From positions 4,695,501 through 4,759,500 of the forward strand of contig NZ_OW485601.1 in the NCBI RefSeq assembly GCF_937425535.1: a stretch of 64,000 bases of DNA. Direction: 5' to 3'. Below are positions 51,135-60,174 of this stretch, piece by piece. The position numbers were made by a program, and so were the translations under genes. The DNA comes from Rhodovastum atsumiense. Lineage in GTDB: Bacteria > Pseudomonadota > Alphaproteobacteria > Acetobacterales > Acetobacteraceae. The notes under the pieces were generated by a model. It was not told the origin of the DNA. It was given only the letters and a program-made list of their open reading frames with translations, and made no database searches. The first letter of the stretch is position 1. Every line of letters starts with the position of its first letter.

Positions 51135-52277
51135 ATGGTGCCTCAATCAGTGGATCTGGCTGGAATCGACAAGAGCTTCGGCTCCACGCAGGTACTGAGG
51201 GGAATCGAGCTTTCCATCCACCCGGGCGAATTCCTCTCGCTGGTCGGCATGTCGGGCTGCGGCAAGTCCACCCTGCTGCGGATCATTGCGGGGCTCGAAA
51301 CCCCGGATCGTGGCACCGTCTCGATCGGCGGGCGGGACGTGACCGATGTCGATCCGAGCGATCGCAACATCGCCATGGTGTTCCAGTCCTATGCGCTCTA
51401 CCCGCATATGACGGTGCGGCAGAACATCGCCGCGCCCTTGCGGATGCGTCGCCTGGCCTTCGCGGCGCGCCTGCCGTTGATCGGCCGGGCCGTCGCTCCG
51501 GCCCAGACCCTGCGCGAGATCGACGCCGCCGTCCGCGGGGCGGCAGAGACGCTACGAATCGCCGATCTGCTCGACCGCAAGCCGGCGCAGCTTTCGGGCG
51601 GGCAGCGCCAGCGCGTCGCCCTGGCTCGCGCGCTGGTGCGCTCGCCGGCCGCTTTCCTGATGGACGAGCCGCTCTCGAATCTCGATGCGAAGCTGCGCGC
51701 CCACATGCGCGAGGAGCTGTCCGCACTGCACCGGCGCCTTGGGGCAACCTTCGTCTATGTCACGCACGACCAGCTCGAGGCGATGACCATGTCCGACCGG
51801 ATCGCGGTGATGGTGGAAGGACGGATCGAGCAGCTCGGCACTCCCGACGCGCTGTACCGGCGCCCGGCCACCCTGACCGTCGCCTGCTTCATCGGCACGC
51901 CGACGATCAACCTCCTGCCGGTCGAGATCGACGGATGCGGCCGTGTCACTGTCTTCGGGCAGGGGCTTGGGTTCCGCGCGCCGGGCGGGGCGGGGCCGGC
52001 GCAGCTCGGCATCCGGCCGGAGGCCGTGCGGCTGGGGCGGACCGGGATGGCCGTCCGCGTTCTGCGCATGGAAACGCACGGCGCCGACCGCTTCGTCACC
52101 TGCGCCCCGCTGCAGGACGAAACCCTGCGGATCACCCTGCGCCAGGGGGCCGACGCGCCGGTCGGCGCCACGCCCGAGGGCACCTTGCTGCTGGGCTTCG
52201 CGCCGGATGGGGTGCACCTGTTCGGGGCGGACGGCCTCCGGCGCGAGATCGTCCCGTGCGAGCGCGTCACGGCATGA
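51135..52277 (+). CDS. CUT1 sugar ABC transporter ATPase (UgpC/MalK-like)
   Basis: 380 residues: Walker A GMSGCGKST, Q-loop MVFQSYALYPH, signature LSGGQRQRVALARAL, Walker B FLMDEPLSNLD, H-loop YVTHDQLEAMTMSDRI, then a C-terminal TOBE regulatory domain (LGIRPEAVRL). An insert of ~20 residues lies between the Q-loop and the signature. AAGGAG precedes. Overlaps the next gene by 4 bp. First gene of the transporter operon. Confidence 0.93.
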   Translation: MVPQSVDLAGIDKSFGSTQVLRGIELSIHPGEFLSLVGMSGCGKSTLLRIIAGLETPDRGTVSIGGRDVTDVDPSDRNIAMVFQSYALYPHMTVRQNIAAPLRMRRLAFAARLPLIGRAVAPAQTLREIDAAVRGAAETLRIADLLDRKPAQLSGGQRQRVALARALVRSPAAFLMDEPLSNLDAKLRAHMREELSALHRRLGATFVYVTHDQLEAMTMSDRIAVMVEGRIEQLGTPDALYRRPATLTVACFIGTPTINLLPVEIDGCGRVTVFGQGLGFRAPGGAGPAQLGIRPEAVRLGRTGMAVRVLRMETHGADRFVTCAPLQDETLRITLRQGADAPVGATPEGTLLLGFAPDGVHLFGADGLRREIVPCERVTA

Positions 52278-53200
52278 GCGCGACCGGGTACACCTCGCCC
52301 GCCATCCCCCGGTCGCGCCCGCGCCTGTCGCGCATGGACCGGCGGATGATCCGGCGCGCGCTGCTGTTCTGCGCGCCGGCGGTCCTGTTGCTGCTGGCAA
52401 TCTACATCATCCCGATGCTCGTGCTCGCCGGCTTCTCGGCCACCGATTACCGCCTGGGCGCGCCGTCCTTCGCCTTCGTCGGCATCGGCAACTTCACCAA
52501 GGCCCTCCATGACGCGGTGTTCCTGCGCGCGCTGCGCAATACCGCGCTCTATGTCGCGCTCGTCATTCCCGTCGGGGTCTTCCTCGCGCTCGGCATCGCA
52601 CTGCTGGTCCATGCCCGCCGGCGCAGCCGTGCCTTCTGGGAGATTGCCTATTTCCTTCCCGTCACGGCGACCCTGGTCGCGATGGCGACGGTCTGGCAAT
52701 TCCTGCTGCATCCCTCGCTCGGGCCAGTGAACGCCGCCATCAAGGGGCTGGGCTTCGAGCCGGTGGCGTTCCTGTCCAATCCCGCGCTGCTGATTCCGAC
52801 CATGGCGCTGATCGGGATCTGGCAGGTGCTGGGCTTCAACACGGTGTTGTTCCTGGCGGGGCTGACCGCGATCCCGAAGGACCTGCACGAGGCGGCGCGC
52901 CTGGACGGGGCGAAGCATCCGATCGACCGCTTCGCCACCGTGACATGGCCGATGCTCGGGCCGACGACGCTGTTCGTCGTCGTCACCACCTCGATCTCGG
53001 CCTTCAAGGTGTTCGAGACGGTGGCAGTGCTCACCAAGGGGAATTCCGGATCCGAAACCCTCCTGTTCGAGCTCTACCTGGAAGGGTTCGAATATTCCAA
53101 TACCGGGTACGCGGCTGCGCTGACAGTGATCTTCCTCGCCATCGTGCTGGTCCTTTCGATCGGCCAGACCCTGCTGATGGACCGGAAGGTGCATTACTGA
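52274..53200 (+). CDS. CUT1 sugar ABC permease 1 (UgpA/MalF-like)
   Basis: 308 residues, about six helices, with the ATPase contact loop HEAARLDGAKHPIDRFATVTWPML (EAA-x3-G type). Translationally coupled on both sides: ATGA overlap with the ATPase, TGATG with the next permease. Confidence 0.92.
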   Translation: MSATGYTSPAIPRSRPRLSRMDRRMIRRALLFCAPAVLLLLAIYIIPMLVLAGFSATDYRLGAPSFAFVGIGNFTKALHDAVFLRALRNTALYVALVIPVGVFLALGIALLVHARRRSRAFWEIAYFLPVTATLVAMATVWQFLLHPSLGPVNAAIKGLGFEPVAFLSNPALLIPTMALIGIWQVLGFNTVLFLAGLTAIPKDLHEAARLDGAKHPIDRFATVTWPMLGPTTLFVVVTTSISAFKVFETVAVLTKGNSGSETLLFELYLEGFEYSNTGYAAALTVIFLAIVLVLSIGQTLLMDRKVHY

Positions 53201-54021
53201 TGTCTGCCCTCCGCCGATATCTCCCGCACCTGGTCCTGGCGCTCGGCGCCTGCGTCATGCTGCTGCCGTTCTACTGGATGGTGCTGACCTCGATCCGCTC
53301 GCCGGCCGAGGTGTTCAATGTCTCGCTCTGGCCGATCCCGAGGCATTTTGACGCGATCGCGAACTATGCGCGCGCGGCGGCGCAGGTGCCGATGGCGCGA
53401 TTCATGCTGAACGGCGTGATCGTCTGTTCCGGCATCCTGGTCGTGCAGGTCCTGACGGCGGTTCCCGCGGCCTATGCGCTGGCCAGGATGCGTTTCCCGG
53501 GGCGCAGGATCCTCCTTGGCCTGGTGATCGCCGCGCTCTGCGTGCCGATCCAGGCCCTGGCACTGCCGCTGTTCATCGGCCTCGCCAAGGCCGGTCTGCT
53601 GAACACCTATTTTGCGATGATGGCGCCCTTCCTGCTGTCGGTCTTCGCAATTTTCCTGCTGCACCAGTCCTTCCGCAGCTATCCCGAGGAGATCATCGAG
53701 TCCGCCCGGATCGACGGGTTTTCGGAAATCGAGATCTGCTGGCGCCTGGTCCTGCGCGGCTCGCTGCCGTCGCTCGCGGCCTTCGCGGTCTTTTCCTTCG
53801 TCGCGCACTGGAACGATCTCTACTGGCCGATGATCGTGGTCAGCGACACCGCCATGGCACCGCCGCCGCTGGGCATGCTGTTCTTCTCCGATGCCGAGAC
53901 CGGCGCGAACTACGGCGCGCTGATGGCGGGCGCCACGATGATCACCGCGCCGATGCTGCTGTGCTTCCTGCTGGCCCGGCGGCATTTCATCGCGGGCATC
54001 ACCATGACCGGGGTCAAGTGA
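53200..54021 (+). CDS. CUT1 sugar ABC permease 2 (UgpE/MalG-like)
   Basis: 273 residues, six helices. The loop IIESARIDGFSEIEICWRLVLRG is the EAA-type docking loop. The C-terminus ends FIAGITMTGVK, the typical MalG-like tail. Begins in TGATG with the preceding gene. Confidence 0.92.
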   Translation: MSALRRYLPHLVLALGACVMLLPFYWMVLTSIRSPAEVFNVSLWPIPRHFDAIANYARAAAQVPMARFMLNGVIVCSGILVVQVLTAVPAAYALARMRFPGRRILLGLVIAALCVPIQALALPLFIGLAKAGLLNTYFAMMAPFLLSVFAIFLLHQSFRSYPEEIIESARIDGFSEIEICWRLVLRGSLPSLAAFAVFSFVAHWNDLYWPMIVVSDTAMAPPPLGMLFFSDAETGANYGALMAGATMITAPMLLCFLLARRHFIAGITMTGVK

Positions 54022-54059
54022 CCCCCGTCCGTTCCTTCTGCAATCCCTTGGAGACCGAC

Positions 54060-55355
54060 ATGACTGTAACCCGACGCGCCGCCGTGCGGAGCCTGGCCTT
54101 CGGGCTGGCCGGACTCGGCCTCGCCAGGCCCGGTGTGGCGGCGCCGGCAGTGACGCTGAACGTGCTCTACAACCTGCCGGGCTTCACGAAGTTCCACCAG
54201 CCGCTGGCGGACAGCTTCATGAAGGCCAATCCCGACATCCGGATCAACTTCCTCGCCCCGGCGACCAGCTACACCGAGGGCCAGCAGCAGGTGCTGCGCG
54301 CGGCCGTGACGGGCAACCTGCCGGATGTCTATTTCTCGGGCTACAACCTGACGGCTGAACTGGTCCACACGCTCGCCCCGCGCCGGCAGATCACCGATCT
54401 CGGCCCGTTCATCGCGGCCGAGGGCGGCCAGGCCTTTCTCGACCGGAACTTCAGCCCGAAGATCGCCGCCCTCGGACGGGTGGATGGGACGCAGTACGGC
54501 CTGCCGGTCAATGCGTCCTCGCCGATCATGTACATCAACGCGGATCTGGTGAAGAAGGCGGGCGGCGATCCGGACCACATGCCCACCACCTTTCCCGGGC
54601 TGATCGCGCTGGCGGCGAAGATCCACGCCCTCGATCCCAGGATCGCCGGCATGGGCTATGACATCAATGGCTGGCCCGATGACTGGCTGTGGCAGGCGCT
54701 GATCTTCGAGCAGGACGGCACGCTGGTGGATGGCGCGACGAAGAAGGTCGCCTTCGATAACGCGATCGGCCTGCGGGCGCTGCAATATTGCCGCCGGTTC
54801 GTGATCGAGGGCGGACAGGTGCTGCTCGACTGGGACCAGTCGCGCCAGCAATTCGGCGCGGGGCTGACGGGGTTCATCTTCTCGACCCCGGCCCATGTCC
54901 AGACGATCGAAGGGCTGGTGGGCGATCGCTTCCCGCTCAGGACCGCGACCTTTCCGCTCGACAACACGGCAACGGGGGGCGTGCCCACGGGCGGGAACTC
55001 GGCGGTGATCCTGACGCAGGACAAGGCGAAGCAGGTGGCCGCGTGGAAATACCTGACGTTCATCACCGGCCCCGAGGCGCAGAACGTCATCGTGCGCATC
55101 ACCGGCTACCTGCCGACGAACCTGCTCGCCAACGGGCCCGATTACCTCGCGCCCTATTATGCCGAGCATCCGAACGCGCGGACGGCCTCGCTCCAGGCCG
55201 ACAGGTCGATGCCCTGGGCCGGTTATCCGGGCGGTGACTCGGTGCGCATCTGGCGGATGCAGCGTGACATCATCGGCAGCGTCATGCGGGGCGATATCAC
55301 GCCCGAGGTTGGCCTGCAGCAGATCGTCGCGCAGACCAACGCCCTGATGAAGTAG
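54060..55355 (+). CDS. CUT1 sugar-binding protein
   Basis: 431-residue periplasmic solute-binding protein, family 1. Tat-type signal (TRRAAVRSLAFGLAGLGLA). Mature start VTLNVLYNLPGFTKFHQPLADSF; GTQYGLPVNASSPIMYINADLVKKAG and GYDINGWPDDWLWQALIFEQ are family-typical. GGAG lies upstream, 38 bp after the permease. The neighbouring beta-helix protein and uronate genes suggest an oligosaccharide, but this is inference. Confidence 0.88.
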   Translation: MTVTRRAAVRSLAFGLAGLGLARPGVAAPAVTLNVLYNLPGFTKFHQPLADSFMKANPDIRINFLAPATSYTEGQQQVLRAAVTGNLPDVYFSGYNLTAELVHTLAPRRQITDLGPFIAAEGGQAFLDRNFSPKIAALGRVDGTQYGLPVNASSPIMYINADLVKKAGGDPDHMPTTFPGLIALAAKIHALDPRIAGMGYDINGWPDDWLWQALIFEQDGTLVDGATKKVAFDNAIGLRALQYCRRFVIEGGQVLLDWDQSRQQFGAGLTGFIFSTPAHVQTIEGLVGDRFPLRTATFPLDNTATGGVPTGGNSAVILTQDKAKQVAAWKYLTFITGPEAQNVIVRITGYLPTNLLANGPDYLAPYYAEHPNARTASLQADRSMPWAGYPGGDSVRIWRMQRDIIGSVMRGDITPEVGLQQIVAQTNALMK

Positions 55356-55382
55356 ACGCCCGGCGCGGCCGCGTGCGACGGT

Positions 55383-57242
55383 CTACAGGGCGTACGCGGC
55401 CAGGTCGTCGATATGGATCTCGATGCCCGGCGGCATGTTCACCGGATTCATCGTCAGCAGGACATGCGTCGCCCAGTCCGGGGCATAGCCGTCGCAGGGG
55501 CTGGTGGGATCGGAATAGGTGGTGGTGAAGGCGATGCGCTCGAAGCCCGGCATGGCGCTGCCGAGGCGGACGGCGCGGCTGGCCTCGCCGATCAGCAGGC
55601 TTTCCCCCAGCATGGGAAGGCCGGCGGCGTCGCTGCCGATGAAGCGCGCGAACAGCGCCTGGAAATAGAGCTCCGCTGTGCCGGCGCCGCCGATGGCAAC
55701 CGGCACGCGCCACGCGAAGTCCAGGCCGACCGAACAGCGCGGTGGGATCGGGGCGGCAAGGAACAGTGTCGATTCCGTTCCACCGCCGACGCCGGTGCGG
55801 GCGAAGCGCAGCGAGCGCTTGCCGCTCGCTGCGCAGCGGTCGGAGATCGAGAGGCTGGCGCGGCCGTACTCCTGCTCGCCGTTGGCCCAGGCCACGCCGT
55901 GGCGGTCCAGCCGCCGCGTGCCGCCGGTGAGCCAGCAATTGACGGCGATCGAAGCGGTTTCGAAGGATCCGCCGCTGCCGAACAGGTTGTGCACGCTGTC
56001 GCGCTTGGTGACGGCCGGGACCTGTTTATTGCCGCCCCCGGCCAGCCCCGAGCAGAACAGCCGTCCCGCGCCCCCGAGCAAAGCGCCGCTGGTGGTGCGC
56101 CAGTTCCAGGCGGAGACGTTGCGCAGCCGCACCACGGAATACCGGTTCCTGGCAAGGAACATGTACTCGTGCGCGGGGCCGCGGTCGAAATCCACGCCCG
56201 AGATCATCAGCATGCCGCCGTCGAGCGTCAGGTCGCCCGCATCGGTCAGTTCGAAGGGGATCTGCCCGGCGGCGGTGGGGCGCGAGATCTCGAAATGGCA
56301 GCAGACGAAGCTCACCGTGCCATGGCCGACGAACAGGCGGCTGCAGTAATCCAGCGAGCAGCCGAAAAAATACAACTCGGCGCCCCGGTTCAGCACCGCG
56401 AGCTCGCTGTTGAACAGCAGGCAGGAGACGAAGGAGATGTTCTCCCCGGCGTCGTCCCCGCCGGAGAACTCCACGCAGGTCCTGCAGTCGTAGATGTCGA
56501 GCCCGACCAGCTTGAGCGCATAGGCGCGGTTCGCCATGCGGATCCCGCAGCGGAAGCCGTGGATCGCCAGCCCGCTCGCCAGCACGCGGCTGCTCAGCAG
56601 CGGGGTGGGCGTGTCGAAGAGGATGCCGTCGACGTTGCCGCCCCGTCCCGGGCCGGTCAGCGTGAATCCCTCCCAGGGAAAGGCCGCATGGCCGTACGGC
56701 GGCGTATCGGGGCGGGACCGGCAGGTGATCGCCGCCGTGCCGCCGCCCTGGAAGGTCAGGCGGGCGCCGTTCCCGCGCAGCCCGGTGCGCACCGGATCGA
56801 TGACCAGCGAGCCGCCGCCCAGGGGGTAGCTGCCCCCCTCGAAATCAAGGACGCCGCGGCCACGTTCCTCCTCGATGAAATTCACCGCCCGCTGCAGCGC
56901 CGCCAGGGCGTTGGCGCCGGGAAGCGCGCCGAAGCGGGCAGGGGTCACCACCTGGTCCGGTGCGAGCACCCACCAGCGGCCATCCGCCGAATGCTGGCGG
57001 TGCCGCCCGCCGCCGGCCACCGCGACATACTCGGCGCCTCCCGTGCCCGGCTCGCTGTGGCCGCTGGTGCGGATGCGCGTGACCTCGGCCGGGACGTGGA
57101 CGGAGCCCAGATCCCGCAACAGGCCCAGGGTTGTGACCGGCCTGCCCTCCGGGGTGGCGGCGGCGATCGTGGCCACCGGCACCATCGCCCCGAGCATCGT
57201 GGCCAGGCGGCGACGGTCGATCGGTGATCTGTCTTCGTGCAT
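55383..57242 (-). CDS. Exported right-handed beta-helix protein
   Basis: 619 residues. Tat-type signal (DRRRLATMLGAMVPVATIAAA). Region ~100-420 has the repeated short-strand pattern of pectate-lyase/tail-spike-like beta-helices: VLDFEGGSYPLGGGSLVID, SGLAIHGFRCGIRMANRAYALKLVGLDIYDCRTCVEFSGG (in parts), SFVSCLLFNSELAVLNRG. The C-terminal ~150 residues look like a separate beta-sandwich (ASLSISDRCAASGKRSLRFA). Polysaccharide lyase or hydrolase activity is plausible, but no catalytic triplet was identified. Convergent with the sugar-binding protein, 27 bp apart. Confidence 0.65.
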   Translation of the reverse strand: MHEDRSPIDRRRLATMLGAMVPVATIAAATPEGRPVTTLGLLRDLGSVHVPAEVTRIRTSGHSEPGTGGAEYVAVAGGGRHRQHSADGRWWVLAPDQVVTPARFGALPGANALAALQRAVNFIEEERGRGVLDFEGGSYPLGGGSLVIDPVRTGLRGNGARLTFQGGGTAAITCRSRPDTPPYGHAAFPWEGFTLTGPGRGGNVDGILFDTPTPLLSSRVLASGLAIHGFRCGIRMANRAYALKLVGLDIYDCRTCVEFSGGDDAGENISFVSCLLFNSELAVLNRGAELYFFGCSLDYCSRLFVGHGTVSFVCCHFEISRPTAAGQIPFELTDAGDLTLDGGMLMISGVDFDRGPAHEYMFLARNRYSVVRLRNVSAWNWRTTSGALLGGAGRLFCSGLAGGGNKQVPAVTKRDSVHNLFGSGGSFETASIAVNCWLTGGTRRLDRHGVAWANGEQEYGRASLSISDRCAASGKRSLRFARTGVGGGTESTLFLAAPIPPRCSVGLDFAWRVPVAIGGAGTAELYFQALFARFIGSDAAGLPMLGESLLIGEASRAVRLGSAMPGFERIAFTTTYSDPTSPCDGYAPDWATHVLLTMNPVNMPPGIEIHIDDLAAYAL

Positions 57243-57340
57243 CGGCGGCTCCGGACCCGGCGGCAAGTGGCCGGATAATGCGGAGCCGGGGACTCGGTCG
57301 CCAGAACGATGCGGTCAAAAAACAGTGCGTGTTGAGGCTG

Positions 57341-57412
57341 TGCCGCGCAGCGCGATTGGGGTCAAGGGGTCCCCTGACCCCTTGCGGGTCAAGGGCGGAG
57401 CCCTTGTCTTTT
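57341..57412 (+). repeat. Type-1 twin-palindrome element, copy E
   Basis: After a GCCGCGCAGCGC start like copies A and C1, stems are CAAGGGGTC/GACCCCTTG (57363-57384) and CAAGGGC/GCCCTTG (57390-57406), then TCTTTTCTC. Both stems differ from copies A and D on each arm yet pair perfectly. Unlike the other copies it lies between two leftward genes; its T run abuts the stop of the upstream one. Confidence 0.85.
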
Positions 57413-57413
57413 C

Positions 57414-57938
57414 TCACATCGTCCCGTTCGGCACGCTCCGCCCCAGTGTCCGCCCGACCAGCAGGCCGAGGCTGTGGGCAACCCGGTTGGCGTCGCGCAC
57501 CTGGATCTGGCAATCGGCCGAGATCACCCAGACATAGGCATAATCGGTGGTATCAAGCACCTGGGCGGTGACCCGCAGGGTGCTGGCCTGGACATCGGTG
57601 AAGCCGCCTTGCTGGTCCGCCCAGGTGAAATTGTTGAAGACCTGGCCCGAACCGGCCGAGGCCAGGGTGAACACCAGGCTCAACCGGAAATTGGAACCGG
57701 AATCGATGCTTGCCCCGCCCTCGCGAAATCCGTTGATGAACTGTGCTGCCAGCCCCGGATTCTCCGGCGCCTCCGCCAGCGCCACCGTCCGGGCGAGCGA
57801 TCGCTGCTGCATCACCGAGGCCATGTAGCTGCCCTGGCAGACCTCGTCCGCCCGTGCCGGCGATGCCCACATCCCTGTCAGCCCAACCCCGAGCAGGGCC
57901 ATGGCGACCTGCCGTGCCTGTCCATGTGCGACGCTCAT
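57414..57938 (-). CDS. Secreted hypothetical protein, 174 residues
   Basis: Signal peptide (QVAMALLGVGLTGMWASPARA) then a mature domain with two cysteines (DEVCQGSY; SADCQIQV) that could pair. RLSLVFTLASAGSGQVFNNF is a strand-rich middle. GGGAGG precedes ATG 57938. No family recognised; it lies 102 bp after the GntR gene. Confidence 0.6.
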   Translation of the reverse strand: MSVAHGQARQVAMALLGVGLTGMWASPARADEVCQGSYMASVMQQRSLARTVALAEAPENPGLAAQFINGFREGGASIDSGSNFRLSLVFTLASAGSGQVFNNFTWADQQGGFTDVQASTLRVTAQVLDTTDYAYVWVISADCQIQVRDANRVAHSLGLLVGRTLGRSVPNGTM

Positions 57939-58039
57939 GCGGCAATCCTCCCTGTCCGGGTCGGCCCGGCCTGAAAACCGAGTCGGCGGGGAACAATTCA
58001 GGCATGCCATCACCGGGGCCGCAAGCGCGGCATCTCGGA

Positions 58040-58804
58040 TCACGACGCCTGGGGCAGGCCCCTCCGGGCGGCTTTCTCCTCGCTGGTTTGCCGTCGCCGT
58101 CGGGGCGGGAGGGAGATCGGTTCGGAACTTTCCACCAGGTGCAACTTGTCGATGGTGCCGAACACCTCGCGCAGGTGCAGCCGCATCGCCCCGGTTGCCC
58201 GATCGGCGTTACGCTCGACCAGGGCTTCCACCACGTCCTGGTGCTGGCCGATCAGCCGCTCCAGATGGGCGTGGTCGGCGAAGCTGAGGTAGCGGATCCG
58301 GTCCATGTGGACCTTCTCCTGCTGGATGACCCGCCAGACCCGCGGATGGCCGGCGATCTCGGCGATGATGGTGTGCAATTCCTCGTCCAGGCGGTAGAAA
58401 CGCTCGCCATCGTCCTGCCGCGCCGCGCGGCGCTGGGCATCGAGATTCTCGATCAGCCGGCCGGAACCGGCCAGCGTCATCTGCGCCGCGGCGTCGGCCA
58501 CCATGGCGCATTCCAGGTGCTCGCGCAGGAACTGGGCTTCCCGCACCGCCTGCAGCGAGATCGGCGCGACGAAGCTGCCGCGCTGGGGGAAGACCCGCAC
58601 CAGCCCCTCGTCGGCCAGCTTGATCAGCGCTTCCCGCACCGGGGTGCGGCTGACCTGCAGCCGTTCCGAGACGTCGGCCTCGATCACCGGTGCCCCGGGC
58701 GGGAGCACGCCGCGGACGATCTCGTCGCGCAACCGGTCGAAGACCTGTTCAGTCAGGCGTGGGCTGCGCCGGTCCATGTATGGCTTCCCGAAGCTGGCGG
58801 ACAA
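58040..58804 (-). CDS. GntR-family (FadR/FCD subgroup) regulator
   Basis: 254 residues: winged helix (LTEQVFDRLRDEIVRGVLPPGAPVIEADVSERLQVSRTPVREALIKLADEGLVRVFPQRGSFV, in parts) and an all-helical FCD domain with the metal/ligand-type residues in FYRLDEELHTIIAEIAGHPRVW and LGQHQDVVEAL-like GQHQDVVEALVERN. It lies near uxuA/uxuB and may repress them in the absence of a uronate intermediate. Start may be the Met at 58777. Confidence 0.92.
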   Translation of the reverse strand: MSASFGKPYMDRRSPRLTEQVFDRLRDEIVRGVLPPGAPVIEADVSERLQVSRTPVREALIKLADEGLVRVFPQRGSFVAPISLQAVREAQFLREHLECAMVADAAAQMTLAGSGRLIENLDAQRRAARQDDGERFYRLDEELHTIIAEIAGHPRVWRVIQQEKVHMDRIRYLSFADHAHLERLIGQHQDVVEALVERNADRATGAMRLHLREVFGTIDKLHLVESSEPISLPPRRRRQTSEEKAARRGLPQAS

Positions 58805-58944
58805 CGCGAGGGGCAGGGGCGCATGCCGCGTGTGTCGTTCCCTGGCAACATGTTCCCCGGCACCATAGTGCCATGGCGGGCGGGGCGAAACCTGTCCCCG
58901 CCCTGTCGCCCCTCACGTCCGTCCGTCTCCGCTTCGTTCCCCGC

Positions 58945-60135
58945 TTAGCTGACGCGGCCGGCGCGGAAGGCCGCGATGGTCTGCATCACCCCGCGCAACT
59001 CGGCCAGCCCCTTCAGCCGCCCGATGTTCGAATAGCCCGGGTTCATCTTCTTGCCGACGTCGTCGCCCAGCAGATGCCCGTGATCGGGGCGCATCGGGAT
59101 CTGCGCGTCCGCCCGTCCCTCGGCGGCGCGGCGGTCCTCCTCGCGCATCAGCGCCGCCGCGACCCCGATCAGGTCGGTGTCGCCATCGAGGTGTTCCGCC
59201 TCGTAGAACGACCCGTCCGGCTCGTGGCGGGTGTTGCGCAGATGGGCGAAGTGGATGCGCGGCGCGAATTCCCCGGCCATGGCGACCAGGTCGTTGGCGC
59301 GGTTCGATCCGAAGGACCCGGTGCACAGCGTCAGGCCGCAGGCCTCGCTCGGCACGCCGGCGAACAGGGCGCGCACATCCTCGGCCGAGCACATCACCCG
59401 CGGCAGGCCGAAGATCGGGAAGGACGGGTCGTCGGGATGGATGCACAGCCGCGCGCCTTCCTCCTCGGCGACCGGCGTGATCTCCTGCAGGAACGCGATC
59501 AGGTGCGCGCGCATGCCCTCCTTGCTGATGTCGCGATAGAGGTCGAGCATGCGCAGGAAGCCGGCGCGGTCATAGACGAAGTCGCGCGCGGGCAGCCAGT
59601 CGATCAGGATCTTCTCCAGCGCGTCGACCTGCGCGGGCGTCATCGCCTTGAAGCGCGCCTCGGCGGCGGCGATGCGTTCGGGCGTGTAGTCCGCCTCCAC
59701 GTCGCGGCGCTTCAGCACGAACAGGTCATAGGCGGCGAAGTCGATCGCGTCGAAGCGCAGCGCGTAGCCGCCGGTGGGCAGCTTCCATTCCAGGTTGGTG
59801 CGCGTCCAGTCGGTGATGGCCATGAAGTTGTAGCAGATCACCTTCGCCCCGGCGCGGGCGACGGCGCGGATCGACTGCTTGTAGTTGTCGATCTTCTTCT
59901 GGAAATCGCCGGTGCGGGTCTTGATCTCCTCGCCCACGCCGATGCTCTCGACCACCGACCAGGTCAGGCCGGCCTCCTCGATCTGCTTGCGGCGCTTCGC
60001 CACCTCGTCTTCCGGCCAGGCCCCGCCGGTGTTGAGGTGATGCAGCGCGGTGACGACGCCCGTCGCCCCCGCCTGCTTCACGTTCTCCAGGGTCACGACG
60101 TCGTCGGGACCGAACCATCTCCAGGTTTGCAGCAT
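58945..60135 (-). CDS. uxuA: Mannonate dehydratase
   Basis: Fe/Mn enzyme turning D-mannonate into 2-keto-3-deoxygluconate in glucuronate degradation. The 396 residues open [69 protein letters not shown] and [10 protein letters not shown] are family-typical and carry metal ligands (His, Cys, His, Asp). [13 protein letters not shown] holds the final conserved Asp-His. Upstream of uxuB in reading order is uxuB itself; the order is uxuB, uxuA, GntR on the leftward strand. Confidence 0.96.
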   Translation of the reverse strand: MLQTWRWFGPDDVVTLENVKQAGATGVVTALHHLNTGGAWPEDEVAKRRKQIEEAGLTWSVVESIGVGEEIKTRTGDFQKKIDNYKQSIRAVARAGAKVICYNFMAITDWTRTNLEWKLPTGGYALRFDAIDFAAYDLFVLKRRDVEADYTPERIAAAEARFKAMTPAQVDALEKILIDWLPARDFVYDRAGFLRMLDLYRDISKEGMRAHLIAFLQEITPVAEEEGARLCIHPDDPSFPIFGLPRVMCSAEDVRALFAGVPSEACGLTLCTGSFGSNRANDLVAMAGEFAPRIHFAHLRNTRHEPDGSFYEAEHLDGDTDLIGVAAALMREEDRRAAEGRADAQIPMRPDHGHLLGDDVGKKMNPGYSNIGRLKGLAELRGVMQTIAAFRAGRVS

Positions 60136-60174
60136 GATGACCTCGATGAATTGAAACGGTGATGCCGCGCCGGA

